Below, piece after piece: positions 23,510 to 33,437 of a DNA stretch of 38,464 nucleotides. Each line of letters begins with the position of its first letter. Within the stretch, counting starts at the first letter, position 1. The notes below the pieces were generated by a model. It was not told the origin of the DNA, did not search any database, and saw only the letters and a list, made by a program, of their open reading frames with translations. The translations under genes were made by a program, and so were the position numbers. Location: positions 1-38,464 of the forward strand of contig JAWQRN010000107.1 in NCBI GenBank assembly GCA_033557685.1. The letters run 5' to 3'. Source of the stretch: Sperchopsis tessellata. Taxonomy: Eukaryota > Arthropoda > Insecta > Coleoptera > Hydrophilidae.

Positions 23510-25305
23510 TTAAGAAAACTGCTTTTCTCCGAGTACTTTATGAGAGTTGCCAGTCGTAATAAATTCATTTACTAAATAGGGCTCTAAATTGCGGGGCATG
23601 TTGATTTTGATGGTAAATTTACGCCGACAACTAGAAAAGTACTTATTCACAGGATTAAAAATGTCTGATACAAGAAATTATAATTTAGTTTTTCAGTTTT
23701 TCTAATATAATTAATTTATATCCATTCTGTATTGCTTTTACTACAGGTTTTTTAAATTCGGATTAGATCATGTCTTTTTAATTTTTAACTTTTAAATTTC
23801 ATGCACTAAAAATATAATTTATTTGTTTTATATGTACAGTAATGCATTATAAACAACACGAAAATGCAACATATCGTATCATATCCTACACTAAATAAAC
23901 ATTCAGATATTTCTTTAGGAAGCTTGTTACAGAATACAAAATGTATGTCTATTCCTTAACTGATCTTTTTAAATTGATGGCTATACCTTTACCAAAAAAA
24001 AACACTCATCAGCCTTTATTTTTATACACGTTAAAATCTTATTTGATCAGAGTCAGGCCATACCTCTTCATTTTAAATTCAGTGCCTTCGTTTCAAAACT
24101 AGCCACCCAGAATAACTCGGGGTCTGAAGTGTTCAGGTCTTTGGGCATAAAAACGTTAATTTTGATTTACAAATGGAAATAACTACAGAATATTTTTGTA
24201 TTCAATACCTCCTCTCCCATTCGCCCAAACTGTGAAGTCATAACATTTTCACCTTCTCATAAATAATTTTAAAAAGTATAAAATCATATTCTGAGCAAAC
24301 TAAATTGTAATTCATTCATGCGGTCATGAGATAGATATCCAAAATATTGTTTGCTTATTGTTTTAATTGTCCCCTCCAAGAATATACATTCTATCTTAAA
24401 ATGTAACTAATCAAATGCTATACAATCTATGTTAAGTTTAGTTTTAATACTTATATTGAAATTACTCGAAAATAGGTGTGAACTTTTAGTGGAAAATATA
24501 GAAGAAGGATCCATGAAATAATGCTGTTTATAGTAACTCTCAAAAACATACGTGGGGTGGGGAAGGGATGAAATTAAATAAATAACAAAATGAAGATTAA
24601 GATGTTTATTGAACCAGAGACACAGCCGGAACTGAATAATAGTTAATAAAATGAAACAACAGGAAAAAAATTAGCCAAATTGCAATGTTACAGTCCAACA
24701 GTGATTACATGTTTGTATATGAAAATAAACAGAGTTTTAATCTCTGTCCAGAATATGGTTTTTTATTATTATAATACCAGATGACTTGCAGTTCCAAAAT
24801 AACTTGGACCAGAATAGGAAAGAATGGAAATGAACAAAAAAGTATAATCACAAAGATGGGTGCCTTACGATAATTTAACGTACAAAAGAAAATCATAAAA
24901 AATTTAAAACAAGTAAGTATAACAAATGCTCAAATAATATTCAAGCTAATACAATACAAAGTTGAGTAAATTGCTTTGATCACAATCAGGAACGCGGATT
25001 ACAACCAATAAACAACTCTCCATTTCGACAAACGGCAAGAATAAGTTGGTATACGTCAGTTATATCCTTCGCTTTCCGCAGCTGGGGACCAACCTGTGCA
25101 TGGTCTCAGGACTGCTTAAATTTTCATTAAAAATCGCAAATAACACAAAATTTAACAAAAATAAATAAAGAAAACATACATAAATTGAAATTACTACCTA
25201 AAATACTGAAATAGTGGCCTAATGGGTGCGCCTTATCTTTGCTAGTCGCATGTAATTCTGTTCTGAGATATCTCTTGTCAATGTCTAATGGTAGTCTGCA
25301 AACAT
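23510..25305. other. Anonymous AT-rich sequence
   Basis: No recognised gene. 24960-25110 has a somewhat higher GC content and lies just downstream of the minus-strand pseudogene, so it may be that repeat's 3' flank. Confidence 0.4.
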
Positions 25306-25309
25306 AGCA

Positions 25310-26720
25310 GAGTTCCACCGACCCTGATATCTTCGTTCCATTGTTGAAATGTTTTGGTGGAACCGGTCAACATGCTCATAACTCACTGCACCGCAGTTTT
25401 TTAAGAAGAAATCTAGATGAGAGTGGAGAAAATGCATTTTGAGGGACCTGTTGCAGGCTTATCGTTGATACTTGTCTAGAAGGTTGTTTACAAGCTCAAC
25501 ATAATTTCCAGCCCATCGGTTATCAAAGAAGCCACGTATAACACTTTTAAACGCTTCCCAAGATAGTTGCTCATTTCCCTGGAGGACTCTTCCGAAGTTT
25601 TAATCCACAAGAAGTTCACGAATTTGAGGACCAATTAAGATGCCTTCCAAAACTGTAGCTTCATTTAGCCGTGGAAATTTGTTTATCATGAACTTGAAAG
25701 CTTCTCCACTCCTGTTTATCCCCTTAAAATGGTTTTCATATCGTCGAGTTTCATGTGTAACAGGGGCAGAAAAGTTTTGTTTCAATCAACCAGAAGACTG
25801 TGATGGACATTATTTTTCCTGGGTCGCAGAGTTTCACTTGAAGACCAGACTTTTCTGTTGTAGTATAAGGTTCTAGCCCGACTGTCCCACTTACACAGGA
25901 AATAGCAGTACTTTGTATAACCCAACTGCATGCCCAGCAATATTGCAATTACCTTAAGGTCTCCACAGACTTGCCATTGGTGGTCTTTGCATTTAAATGC
26001 TTCCAGAAGAAATTGTATATTGTCATATATTTCCTTCATATGAAAAGCAAGGCCTAGAAGAATTGAAGGAAGAAAATTACCATTGTACTGCAAAACAGCT
26101 TTAAGCTAAGCTATGGTGAGTATGATAAACCTCAAGCCCTGTCATCAAACCATTCATATTACAGCAGAAACAAGGTTATTATTTTCATTTTCAAATATGG
26201 AAGTAAATATTTCTGCCTACTCCTGTATAATGACACTTTAACATTACATTCTAGCAGATTCCACTGTTTGAGCCTAGATCCTAGAAGCTTTGTCTTTTGG
26301 CAGGTCCAGGTCTCGAATTAAATCACTTAGTTCACCTTGGGCAAGTTTATGTGGTTCGCCCAGTGACTCCGGTGCGAAATCAGGATCCATTGATGTCGAA
26401 GCCTTAAGTTATGGGTATGTATTGTCTACATTTTCATCTGACTGCAGACTGTACTCCTCTGGAGGGGTAGGTACAAGCAGGTCGGACCCAAATGGCACTG
26501 TTTGGATAGCTGACGGGATGTTAGGTTATTTTATGCTCAGCTTCTTCTTTCTTATATATACCATGATTAATAGGTTGTACCATGCAGAAATAACAGTTAT
26601 CTACATGATTTGTTGGCTCTTTCCAAAGCATAGGGATGTCAAAGGGCTTTGAACGTCCAATTTTATGGATCCATTCACGCAGATTCACAGAACATGTATT
26701 GCATCAGATAAGAAGTGCCC
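25310..26720 (-). pseudogene. Multi-copy arthropod WDSRAR-family gene, broken
   Basis: Read from 26720 downward. A cysteine-rich part comes first (CNTCSVNLREWIHKIGRSKP, then FDIPMLWKEPTNHVDNCYFC, about 26590-26705). A damaged linker is followed by HMKEIYDNIQFLLEAFK, QVCGDLKVIAILLGMQLGYT and CKWDSRARTLYYN (25840-26045). Then come LVDNKTFLPLLHMKL with a frame change, FPRLNEATVLEGILIGPQIR (25609-25671), and finally WEAFKSVIRGFF, MHFLHSHLDFF and VDRFHQNISTMERRYQGR (25330-25565). The block order matches a long uncharacterised protein family present in many copies in arthropod genomes. Function is unknown to me. Intronless colinearity and multiple stops suggest a mobile or retro-copied sequence. 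Confidence 0.75.
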
Positions 26721-27057
26721 ACGTTTTGTCTTGATTCCCAAATTTCATTCCAAAATAATGGTCGTAGTATTCACGAGTGGAGTTTCTGGGCGGTAAATGT
26801 CGCATTACCACATATATAACAGAAATTGTAATACATTTAAGTGGCATTATGGCTCTTCAAGTTAAATAAGCCCACAGCACAAAACTGTAGACATGGAAAG
26901 GAACAACACTCTAGCCTTCACCCCCAGCAAGCTGTAAACAGACAATGAAAAAAGAAGGTCTACAGTAACTCCTGTCTCCCGCTCTCGGGTTTACCAAACC
27001 CTTTATGTACTACCATATTAGGCGCTCAGAGAGCCGCATGCTTCTTTTTATACCTAA
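26721..27057. other. Flank of the WDSRAR pseudogene
   Basis: The minus strand at 26730-26790 gives a TREYYDHYFGMKFGNQ-like reading that may extend the pseudogene's N-terminal part. Nothing else is recognised. Confidence 0.35.
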
Positions 27058-27080
27058 ATATATATATATGTATATATATG

Positions 27081-27111
<31 letters not shown>

Positions 27112-27116
27112 GTATA
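27058..27116. repeat. (TA)n / TATATG microsatellite
   Basis: Alternating TA with interspersed TATATG units. The Tyr/Ile-rich frames on both strands here (27005-27208 and 27010-27342) are repeat artefacts. Confidence 0.9.
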
Positions 27117-27340
27117 AGAAATTATGTCCTGGAGTATGTGAATATGTATGTAGGTATTTATGTGGCACACTGCTAAGCCTAAGCATATACATTAGGATAG
27201 AGGAGTGAGCACTAACTATGTGAATTATTAATTCAGTACGTAGACTTCCACGGCCACAGTATATATCTTCAAGTTTTCCGGGAAATAGCCGTGTGTTGAC
27301 GTTTGTTTCGCCCGCCGTTGCAGGGGACATTATCAAGACC

Positions 27341-27490
27341 ATATAGCTCTAAAAAGTGCTAATTAAACATTGCCATGTAGCTCTGAAAAGTGATAGTTGT
27401 AGGTGCCGACCAGCTCTAAAAAGTGCTAATAATAGAATAACATGCAGCTCTCACAAGTGCTAGGCAAGAAAATAATTAGCTCTTTTAAGA
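27341..27490 (+). repeat. 34-bp tandem repeat array
   Basis: Units start at 27341, 27375, 27408, 27442 and about 27475, with lengths 34, 33, 34 and about 33 bp. The core is TAGCTCTAAAAAGTGCTA in unit 1 and TAGCTCTTTTAAGAGCTA in unit 5. Each core is a partial palindrome (TAGC...GCTA), so each unit can form a small hairpin. The last unit runs directly into the hammerhead-like terminal motif. Confidence 0.85.
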
Positions 27491-27498
27491 GCTACATG

Positions 27499-27540
27499 TC
27501 TTGATAATGTCCCCTGCAACGGTGGACGAAACGTCGGCAA
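27499..27540 (+). ncRNA. Hammerhead-like terminal motif of PLE family A
   Basis: CTTGATAAT, GTCC (27509-27512), CC, a TGCAAC loop, GG, a bulged T, GGAC (27524-27527), then GAAAC and GT. The layout follows the minimal hammerhead ribozymes known from Penelope-like terminal repeats: core, stem II, GAAA, very short stem III. The CUGAUGA core reads TTGATAA, with two changes at invariant positions, so self-cleavage is doubtful. The mirrored left arm has the same motif on the minus strand, with its stem altered to GGGC. Confidence 0.5.
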
Positions 27541-27587
27541 AAACAAAAGCCAACACACGGTAATCTCCCGGAAAACCTGAAGATATG

Positions 27588-29870
27588 TGAGTTATTGTTT
27601 ACTTTAATATGCACGTGACGTACAGGAGAGCGAAAGAAGTGAAGGTAAGCCAGCGTACAAGCTTTATTATTTATTGTTAAGCGAGAGTACATGCAGAGCC
27701 AGGCATCATAATGCGCACTCATTCATTAGAGTATGACTCAGCTAGGAAAAAAAGAGAAAATTTATATTTCTTAATATTATTAAGTTATTATGGGTTTTAT
27801 TGAAATATTATGTTTTGGTCTCCAGTGACCAGTGTTAACGATACAAATTACAACGATTATACTTAAGTTAGTTATTACGAGGTTAAATTTAACAAAATAT
27901 AAGCTATTAACATTTAAACAAAATGATTACTTACTTCATTAAAGTAAGAATAATAATAACTACGGCTTTTGTACGGGTACGAACAGTAGTGACGTAAAAA
28001 CCACGAAGAGGAAAACAAAAATAGATATATAAAATAATACGGAAGGTAAAGTAAGTCTCGATCAACGGATATGTGAACGGTAAATAATGGTTTACTCCAA
28101 AATAAAGGTGCAACTCTAAGTTGCAATCACGTGATAATTCACCATTCCAACTAGTGCATTAATGACAACATCCTCTGAATAGCTTTGTGTTTCTTTAGTC
28201 AAAGATATGTGCGTCATTTGGTGAAGTAGCCATATATGAGAGAAAATGTCCTGCTTCCAACCATTTTGCTGCACATCACATTTTCCAAGACTAAACATTG
28301 TAAACTACTCACGCCCGGTATACCAGCCTAAATATTTTTTCAACTAATCACAACAAATTGTCAAAGTAAAAGGACAAGTCCATTTACGACGACACTCGTT
28401 AAATTTCTCAGTACAGTTTGGTAAGATAACCATCTATAATATAATGTATTCAGTTGCAAAGCTGTACATATATCAAATTCTGAGAATTAACATAACAACT
28501 TATTGCAAAATCGATATATCTGATTAAGGATACATACCGATAATTTCAGAAAGAAATAACTTATCTGTACGAAAAGAAATTACGTAGGTAATAATATTAA
28601 TGTGAATGAAAGAATAAGATATAGAAATATTATTTTGAAGAGATAACTATGTATTATTCAGGATTAAAATTATTCTAAATCCGAAAAATAAAATTAGAAA
28701 TTGTCTATATTAAATAGATATTATCCCATAGCTGCCTGACAGCGAGATGGTCTCTATGATTTTTACAATTACAATTATCCAAACCACATATCATCCCTAT
28801 GCACTTTGTTTTTAGATCCGAAACACAAAGGAACAAAGGAAAGTACGTCTTGGGATGTTTATTATGTGATACCATGAATTATCCACTTCAAGTTCTCCTA
28901 CATGTAGACACTTAAGAATTTCGTGGACTTTGATATTGAGTTTTCATCAAATTTTATTGATTTACATATTTTCATTATAAATATCTGCATGTCAATTACA
29001 CCATATATAGCACATATAATGTCATATTTAAAATAAAGCACCAAAACATTTGAAAATATCATAAACTGTTCACACAATATCTATGTTAAGAGCTCATAAC
29101 AAGAAATACAATTAAAAAATCACAGACTAATGTACAGATAATGCGACACGTAAAAAAATTATCATAAACAACGCGTTGAGGGTAACAATTTATGGTACAA
29201 GAAAACAAAAACAAGCTAATTTTTTTTTTCACAAAACCCATATCGTGAAGCTGCTCTCTTCTTAGCACCAACTACACATTTTCTCTCATATTTCCCTTAA
29301 ATCACGTTAAGTTAAGAGTGACGCAATCTAATGAAACACCTCACAGTAGTCAAATGGAGGTTACTGCTCGGAAGTATGAAACTGCATAAAATGAACTATA
29401 CTATTACCAAGTTTTATCGGTTGTATACCAGATTATAGTAAATCATGACTAAATGTAACGTCATGACCTTAAATGTCACAAATATCTATCAAGATAACCT
29501 AATTTAGCAATAAATCGGAGAGTCCGTTTTTCTCTATATAATTATACTACTAGTATTTTTGCGGTGGTTGCACTCCACAACCCGTATTTCATAGCGCTAT
29601 GAAACAGAGAGTAATGTAAAAGATTGCAGTTTATGATCCAACCAATTTAAAAAATTTCAAATAAAAAATAGAGTCCTTGACATTCTTGTCCCTAACAAAC
29701 TTACATACTTATCGCATGTATTAATTGTGTTTGTATGTCGTTAAATATATTTGTCTTTTAAGGCAAAATATCTAATTTTGTCTTCGTTTATTAAGCTTGG
29801 TCGAATTCCATACATCGCCTCAACATCACTGTAAAAAGCCACCTTGTTAGTAAGGTCGAAGATGAGAAAC
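27588..29870. other. Anonymous sequence with weak minus-strand coding candidates
   Basis: No mobile element recognised. Minus-strand frames at 28116-28298 (SLGKCDVQQNGWKQDIFSHI...) and 29215-29290 (KYERKCVVGAKKRAASRYGF) have a more protein-like composition than the surroundings. No family could be assigned and no convincing splice-site pair was found, so neither is called a gene. Confidence 0.35.
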
Positions 29871-29890
29871 GAAGCTAATCAACAACGGTA

Positions 29891-29954
29891 GCGTCTGCAC
29901 CCAGATTGGGCGACTACAAACAGCGTCTGCACATAGACTGGGCGGCAGATTTAC
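29891..29954 (+). repeat. Two-copy 32-bp tandem repeat
   Basis: GCGTCTGCACCCAGATTGGG at 29891 and GCGTCTGCACATAGACTGGG at 29923 begin two 32-bp units. They sit upstream of the RTE coding region and may belong to its 5' untranslated part. Confidence 0.6.
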
Positions 29955-30168
29955 AACCTGGGGACAGGACTCGCCAACACGTTTAGCCAATACAAAATCC
30001 TTTCAAAACTATGAAATGGCATATTCAAAAACAAAACTACCCCAGGCGAGTAGAGCTGAAAGCTTAGAATCTCGCACTGACTTGTCAGTCAACCTCGTGG
30101 ATTCTGAGGGAGGCAAGAATTCGATTATACCAAAGCAAAAGATAAACTCAACAAGAAACCTATTCTAA

Positions 30169-30508
30169 TTGCAACTTACATCGAAAGAACACCTCGAAAC
30201 GCTAGAAAACGAACTAGTAAACATCAAATGGAATATACTGGAAATATATGAAACTAGACTAAAAGGTGAAGCATCTACAATCCTAAAATTGCCAACAGCA
30301 TACAACAGTAGCCTTAAAAAAGTGAGTTTTCGGAATAAACAAAAATGTACGAAAATCAGTCATGATACATCAAATCTCATCAAAGAACTTAGAGAAATAA
30401 GCAGAGATTCACAGAGCTACAAAGAACTAAACAGAAAAGTCAAGAAAGCAATACGTAAAGATTTGAGAGTATACAACACAAAACTAAAAGATGCATCGAG
30501 GATAATAT
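30169..30508 (+). pseudogene. RTE endonuclease start fused to EN-RT linker
   Basis: The frame begins LTSKEHLETLENELVNIKWN and ILEIYETRLKGEA. This matches the first 40 or so residues of the APE-type endonuclease of RTE elements, where the ExR glutamate is a metal ligand (here in YETRLKGE). About 45 codons in, the sequence passes directly to KISHDTSNLIKELREI and YKELNRKVKKAIRKDLRVYN, which is the linker just before the RT. The central and C-terminal endonuclease, with the remaining catalytic Asp, Asn and His residues, is missing. An in-frame deletion of well over 100 codons is the simplest reading. The frame stops at 30508. Confidence 0.75.
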
Positions 30509-30563
30509 GAACATAAAAGTTCTACGTTCGAAAAGATAAAAAGGGAAAATTGTAATACTCGAA

Positions 30564-31640
30564 ATGAAGGATGAGAGATGCGAAATTAGGTCAGAGAAAA
30601 ATAAAATAACAACTATCATTCAAAACTTCTACACGAAACTATATAATCGGCTAATACCAAATACAAATCAAATTAATGAACGACAGGATAATATCATACT
30701 GAATGCTGGATCTGAAGAGATGCCGGAAGTAGATCTATCAGAACTGAGATCATTGGTAGAACAGCTCAAAAACCGCAAAGCTCCTGGCCCAGATAGACTG
30801 ACGAGCGAGATGCTGAAAATGGGAGGGGAACCTTTAGAGAGGGCAATGCTTATATTGTTGAATAAGTGTATGGAAGAGAGGAAAACACCAGAAGCGTGGG
30901 AAAACGCAGAAGTTAGAATAATCTTCAAAAAAGGAGACCAAACCAACATCGGAAATCATAGGCCTATCAGTCTTCTATCTATATATTCTACAAGTTACTT
31001 ACCAAGGTCATAACCAAACATCAAAGCAAAAAACTCGACATCTACCAACCGATAGAACAAGCGGGGTTCAGAAAAGGTTTCAGCATGACATACCATATTC
31101 AAATATTATGGACAGTTATAGAGAAATGTACAGAGTATAACATCCCTCTTAATCTGGCATTCGTGGACTACAAAAAAGTCTTGGAACCCGTCGATACCTG
31201 GGCAGTGCTGGAAGCAATGAAGAACGCAAGAATGGACTCATGTAATTCAAACCTCATCAGGCACATTTATGAAAAGGCTACATTCCACTTTAAAATAGAA
31301 GAAGATTTTATGACCGAAAAGATTCCCATTAACAGAGGTGTACGTCAAGGAGATAATATATCCCCGAAACTGTTCACACTAGCATTGGGCATTGAGATAG
31401 ACGGCAAATAATTGAGTCATCTAAGGTTTACGGATGACATTATCATTATGAGTAGTGATGCTGACGAAATGGGAGAAAAGCTAAAAGAGATCAAAGAAGC
31501 TTCACTTGCAGTGGGGCTTCAAATGAATCTCCAGAAAACAAAAATTATGATCCCCACAAACACCGCTTTAACAATTAATGACTACACTATCGAAGTGGTT
31601 GAAGAATATGTATACCTGGGACACAAAATAAATCTGGGGT
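30564..31640 (+). pseudogene. RTE reverse transcriptase, broken
   Basis: Blocks in order: LKNRKAPGPDRLTSEMLKMG (30766-30825); RIIFKKGDQTNIGNHRPISL (30916-30975); a frameshift near 30980-31010; QAGFRKGFSM (31060-31089); LNLAFVDYKKVLEPVD (31150-31197, motif A); RGVRQGDNISPKLFTLALGI (31336-31395, motif B); a TAA stop at 31409; LRFTDDIIIMS (31418-31450, motif C); VGLQMNLQKTKIM (31512-31550). The usual FADD is FTDD here, keeping both catalytic aspartates. Between LALG and IEIDGK a stretch of about a dozen residues expected in the family is absent. The stop at 31409 replaces the Tyr before LSHL. Confidence 0.85.
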
Positions 31641-32170
31641 AAGACAGCCAAACAGCAGAGATCACCAAAAGGATTGGGCTAACTTGGGTAGCTTTTGGCA
31701 AATTTGGACACATATTAAAAGAAACAAAAATGCCAATTAACCTCAAGCGGAAGGTCTATAACATATGTATCCTTCCAGTGGCAACGTACGGTCTCGAAAC
31801 TGTGACACTAACGCATTGTAGTGCAAATCGGCTTGAGGTATGTCAGAAAGCTATAGAGAGATCTGCTTGAGAGATAAAGTAAGAAACAATGAGATTAGAA
31901 GAATGACTAAAAACACGGACGTAGTAGAACGCGTTGCCAAATTGAAGGGGAGATGGATAGGCCATATTGCTAGTGATGACAGTAAATGGACAAAAATAGT
32001 TATGCAATGGAGACCTCGAAAATCAAAACGAAGCGCAAGCAGACCACAGATGATATGGTGAGAAGATATACAATGCGTAGGCGGGGAGAACTGGATAAAA
32101 GCCGCACAAAACAGACAGACATGGAAGGAGCTGGAAGAGGCCCATGTCCAGGAGTGGACATCTACAGGCT
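31641..32170 (+). pseudogene. RTE C-terminal domain, broken
   Basis: After a stop at 31640, the same region continues as QTAEITKRIGLTWVAFGKFG and YNICILPVATYGLETVTLTH (31648-31824). A stop and small deletion near 31868 shift it to RDKVRNNEIRRMTKNTDVVE (31869-31928), and LKGRWIGHIASDDSKWTKIV follows to 32001. It ends with NWIKAAQNRQTWKELEEAHV near 32090-32149. This tryptophan-rich tail (RWxGHxxR...RPxxxW...WxxxAxxRxxW) is characteristic of RTE-type LINE proteins in insects. The matching but older fragment is at 16220-16915. Confidence 0.8.
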
Positions 32171-32629
32171 GAAGATGAAGAAGAAGAAGTTCAGTAATTA
32201 CGTGAGTACAGTCGTAGATAGTTCTGTCCAAACCAAATGAATCGAAAATATTCAAAAATCTTTCGTTAAGCTATTTTTTACATTTAAATAAATTTGTATG
32301 TCACCCATAACCACTACTGCACACTTAGCTCACCTTTTGGTGGTCATAATATTAAAATAATTCACATTTTAATTAACAGATCAGAACATTGAAAATCATC
32401 TGTAAACTTCTGTATTCTTATAACTTTCTTGTAAATATATAACGCTGTTCCTCTTCCACGGTACTAGTGCAGAAAGAATATGTTGTCCAATCGAATCCTT
32501 CTCTATCCAAGTATCCTTAAAACTAATTGAGGTAAAGATCTTGTGTACAGAAAAGTGTTAAGCGAGTTTGTTTTATTTATAATATAACGCGGATTTATAT
32601 GACGAAAACTTAAGTTAAATTGAACAAAC

Positions 32630-32852
32630 TTCGCCGTCGATCCCACTCGGCTCTGGATTCCCTCCAGAATTCTGTCGCATTATCACAGTTGGTCCAGTAG
32701 ACCATAGTTTTAGCCACTATATCTTCAAACACCGAGACGTTATCCAGCCGTTCATCACCATTTGATAATTCCTCATGTATTATGTACACTATCCGATGGC
32801 GTAGTGTAACTTAGGCAAAGGCAATATGTTCATATTCTCCGCGTGTGACCGT
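32630..32852 (-). pseudogene. Unidentified coding-like stretch with one stop
   Basis: The minus strand reads TVTRGEYEHIAFA, a TAA stop (32811-32813), VTLRHRIVYIIHEELSNGDE, then RLDNVSVFEDIVAKTMVYWT and NCDNATEFWRESRAEWDRRR. The 75 or so codons have normal amino-acid balance, including four tryptophans, and only one stop, where a CAA to TAA change would restore a glutamine. GC content is clearly above the flanks. I do not recognise the family. It may be a decayed exon, a retrocopy, or part of an unrecognised mobile element. The pyrimidine-rich tract ending CTAAG just at the stop could instead be a splice acceptor, making VTLRH the exon start. Confidence 0.5.
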
Positions 32853-33327
32853 CCACACACACACACACCACTATAATTCGCCCATCAGAAATTTGCTTGT
32901 TCTTTCTATAATTATGTAATTTTCTTTTCTATTCAAATGAACACCAACCCTGTCCGATAACAACATCAGCTTAAAGTTGTATTTATATCACTGTGTATTG
33001 ACTGGATTATGTATCATTTAAACCAGAGTTACCCAAACTTGTTTGGCTTAACAAATTCAAAGATAACTTTTCTCTCAAGATACTCAATTATAACCTACAA
33101 TTACCTTGTACGTATAACTGTGTATATAATTTTTTAATGTTATCAAAATATGTATATAGCTGTGTGTGTAATTTTAGTGTTTCAACAAATTAACTTCAAA
33201 AGAAAATAAAATTTAAACTGAAATTCTGAAGCTGTTGAAATAACAAAAGTAACATAAACACACTAGATTGTTCACTATGTGCTATAAATATCAATCAAAC
33301 CAATAAAATTAAAAATAATCTATATTA

Positions 33328-33330
<3 letters not shown>

Positions 33331-33374
<44 letters not shown>
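33331..33374. repeat. (TA)n microsatellite
   Basis: A TA tract of about 44 bp, 60 bp upstream of the mariner end. Confidence 0.95.
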
Positions 33375-33376
<2 letters not shown>

Positions 33377-33437
33377 CATAATTTTTAGACAAATGACATA
33401 TTTTAAAATAACAGAATGCTTTACGTCGTTTTCATTA

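Larger units (their letters stand above)
27261..27587. mobile_element. Miniature inverted PLE family A unit
   Basis: The left arm (27261-27339) and right arm (27499-27587) are near-perfect inverse complements. Shared blocks include ATCTTCAAGTTTTCCGGGA, CCGTGTGTTG and CCGTTGCAGGGGACATTATC. Both arms match the outer ends of the 3620-5445 locus. Between them lies only an array of 34-bp repeats and no coding sequence. It therefore looks like two family A 3' ends joined back to back with the RT lost: either an extreme internal deletion of a head-to-head element or a non-autonomous form. Confidence 0.8.
30130..32195 (+). mobile_element. RTE-clade LINE, internally deleted copy
   Basis: Best preserved retrotransposon in the window. 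It contains the first part of the endonuclease, the linker, the reverse transcriptase, the C-terminal domain and a GAAGAAGAAG-rich 3' end at 32176-32190. Short-motif 3' tails rather than long poly-A are usual in RTE elements. The 5' limit is not certain; the 32-bp repeats at 29891 may belong to it. No target-site duplication could be fixed by eye. Confidence 0.8.
32196..33437. other. Mostly anonymous sequence around a coding-like relic
   Basis: Apart from the minus-strand stretch at 32630-32852, a short CA repeat at 32853-32869 and the TA tract at 33331-33374, I recognise nothing. Confidence 0.4.

Noticed and set aside
27005..27342. Open frames on both strands rich in Tyr, Ile and Val
   Set aside because: They are translations of the TATATG microsatellite and of the PLE arm; the composition is purely repeat-derived.
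28116..28298. Minus-strand open frame as a host exon
   Set aside because: It looks somewhat protein-like, but there is no recognised family and no good splice pair, so it is only mentioned in the region note.
31851..32255. Long 134-codon minus-strand frame
   Set aside because: It is the antisense shadow of the RTE C-terminal domain, whose sense reading has clear motifs.
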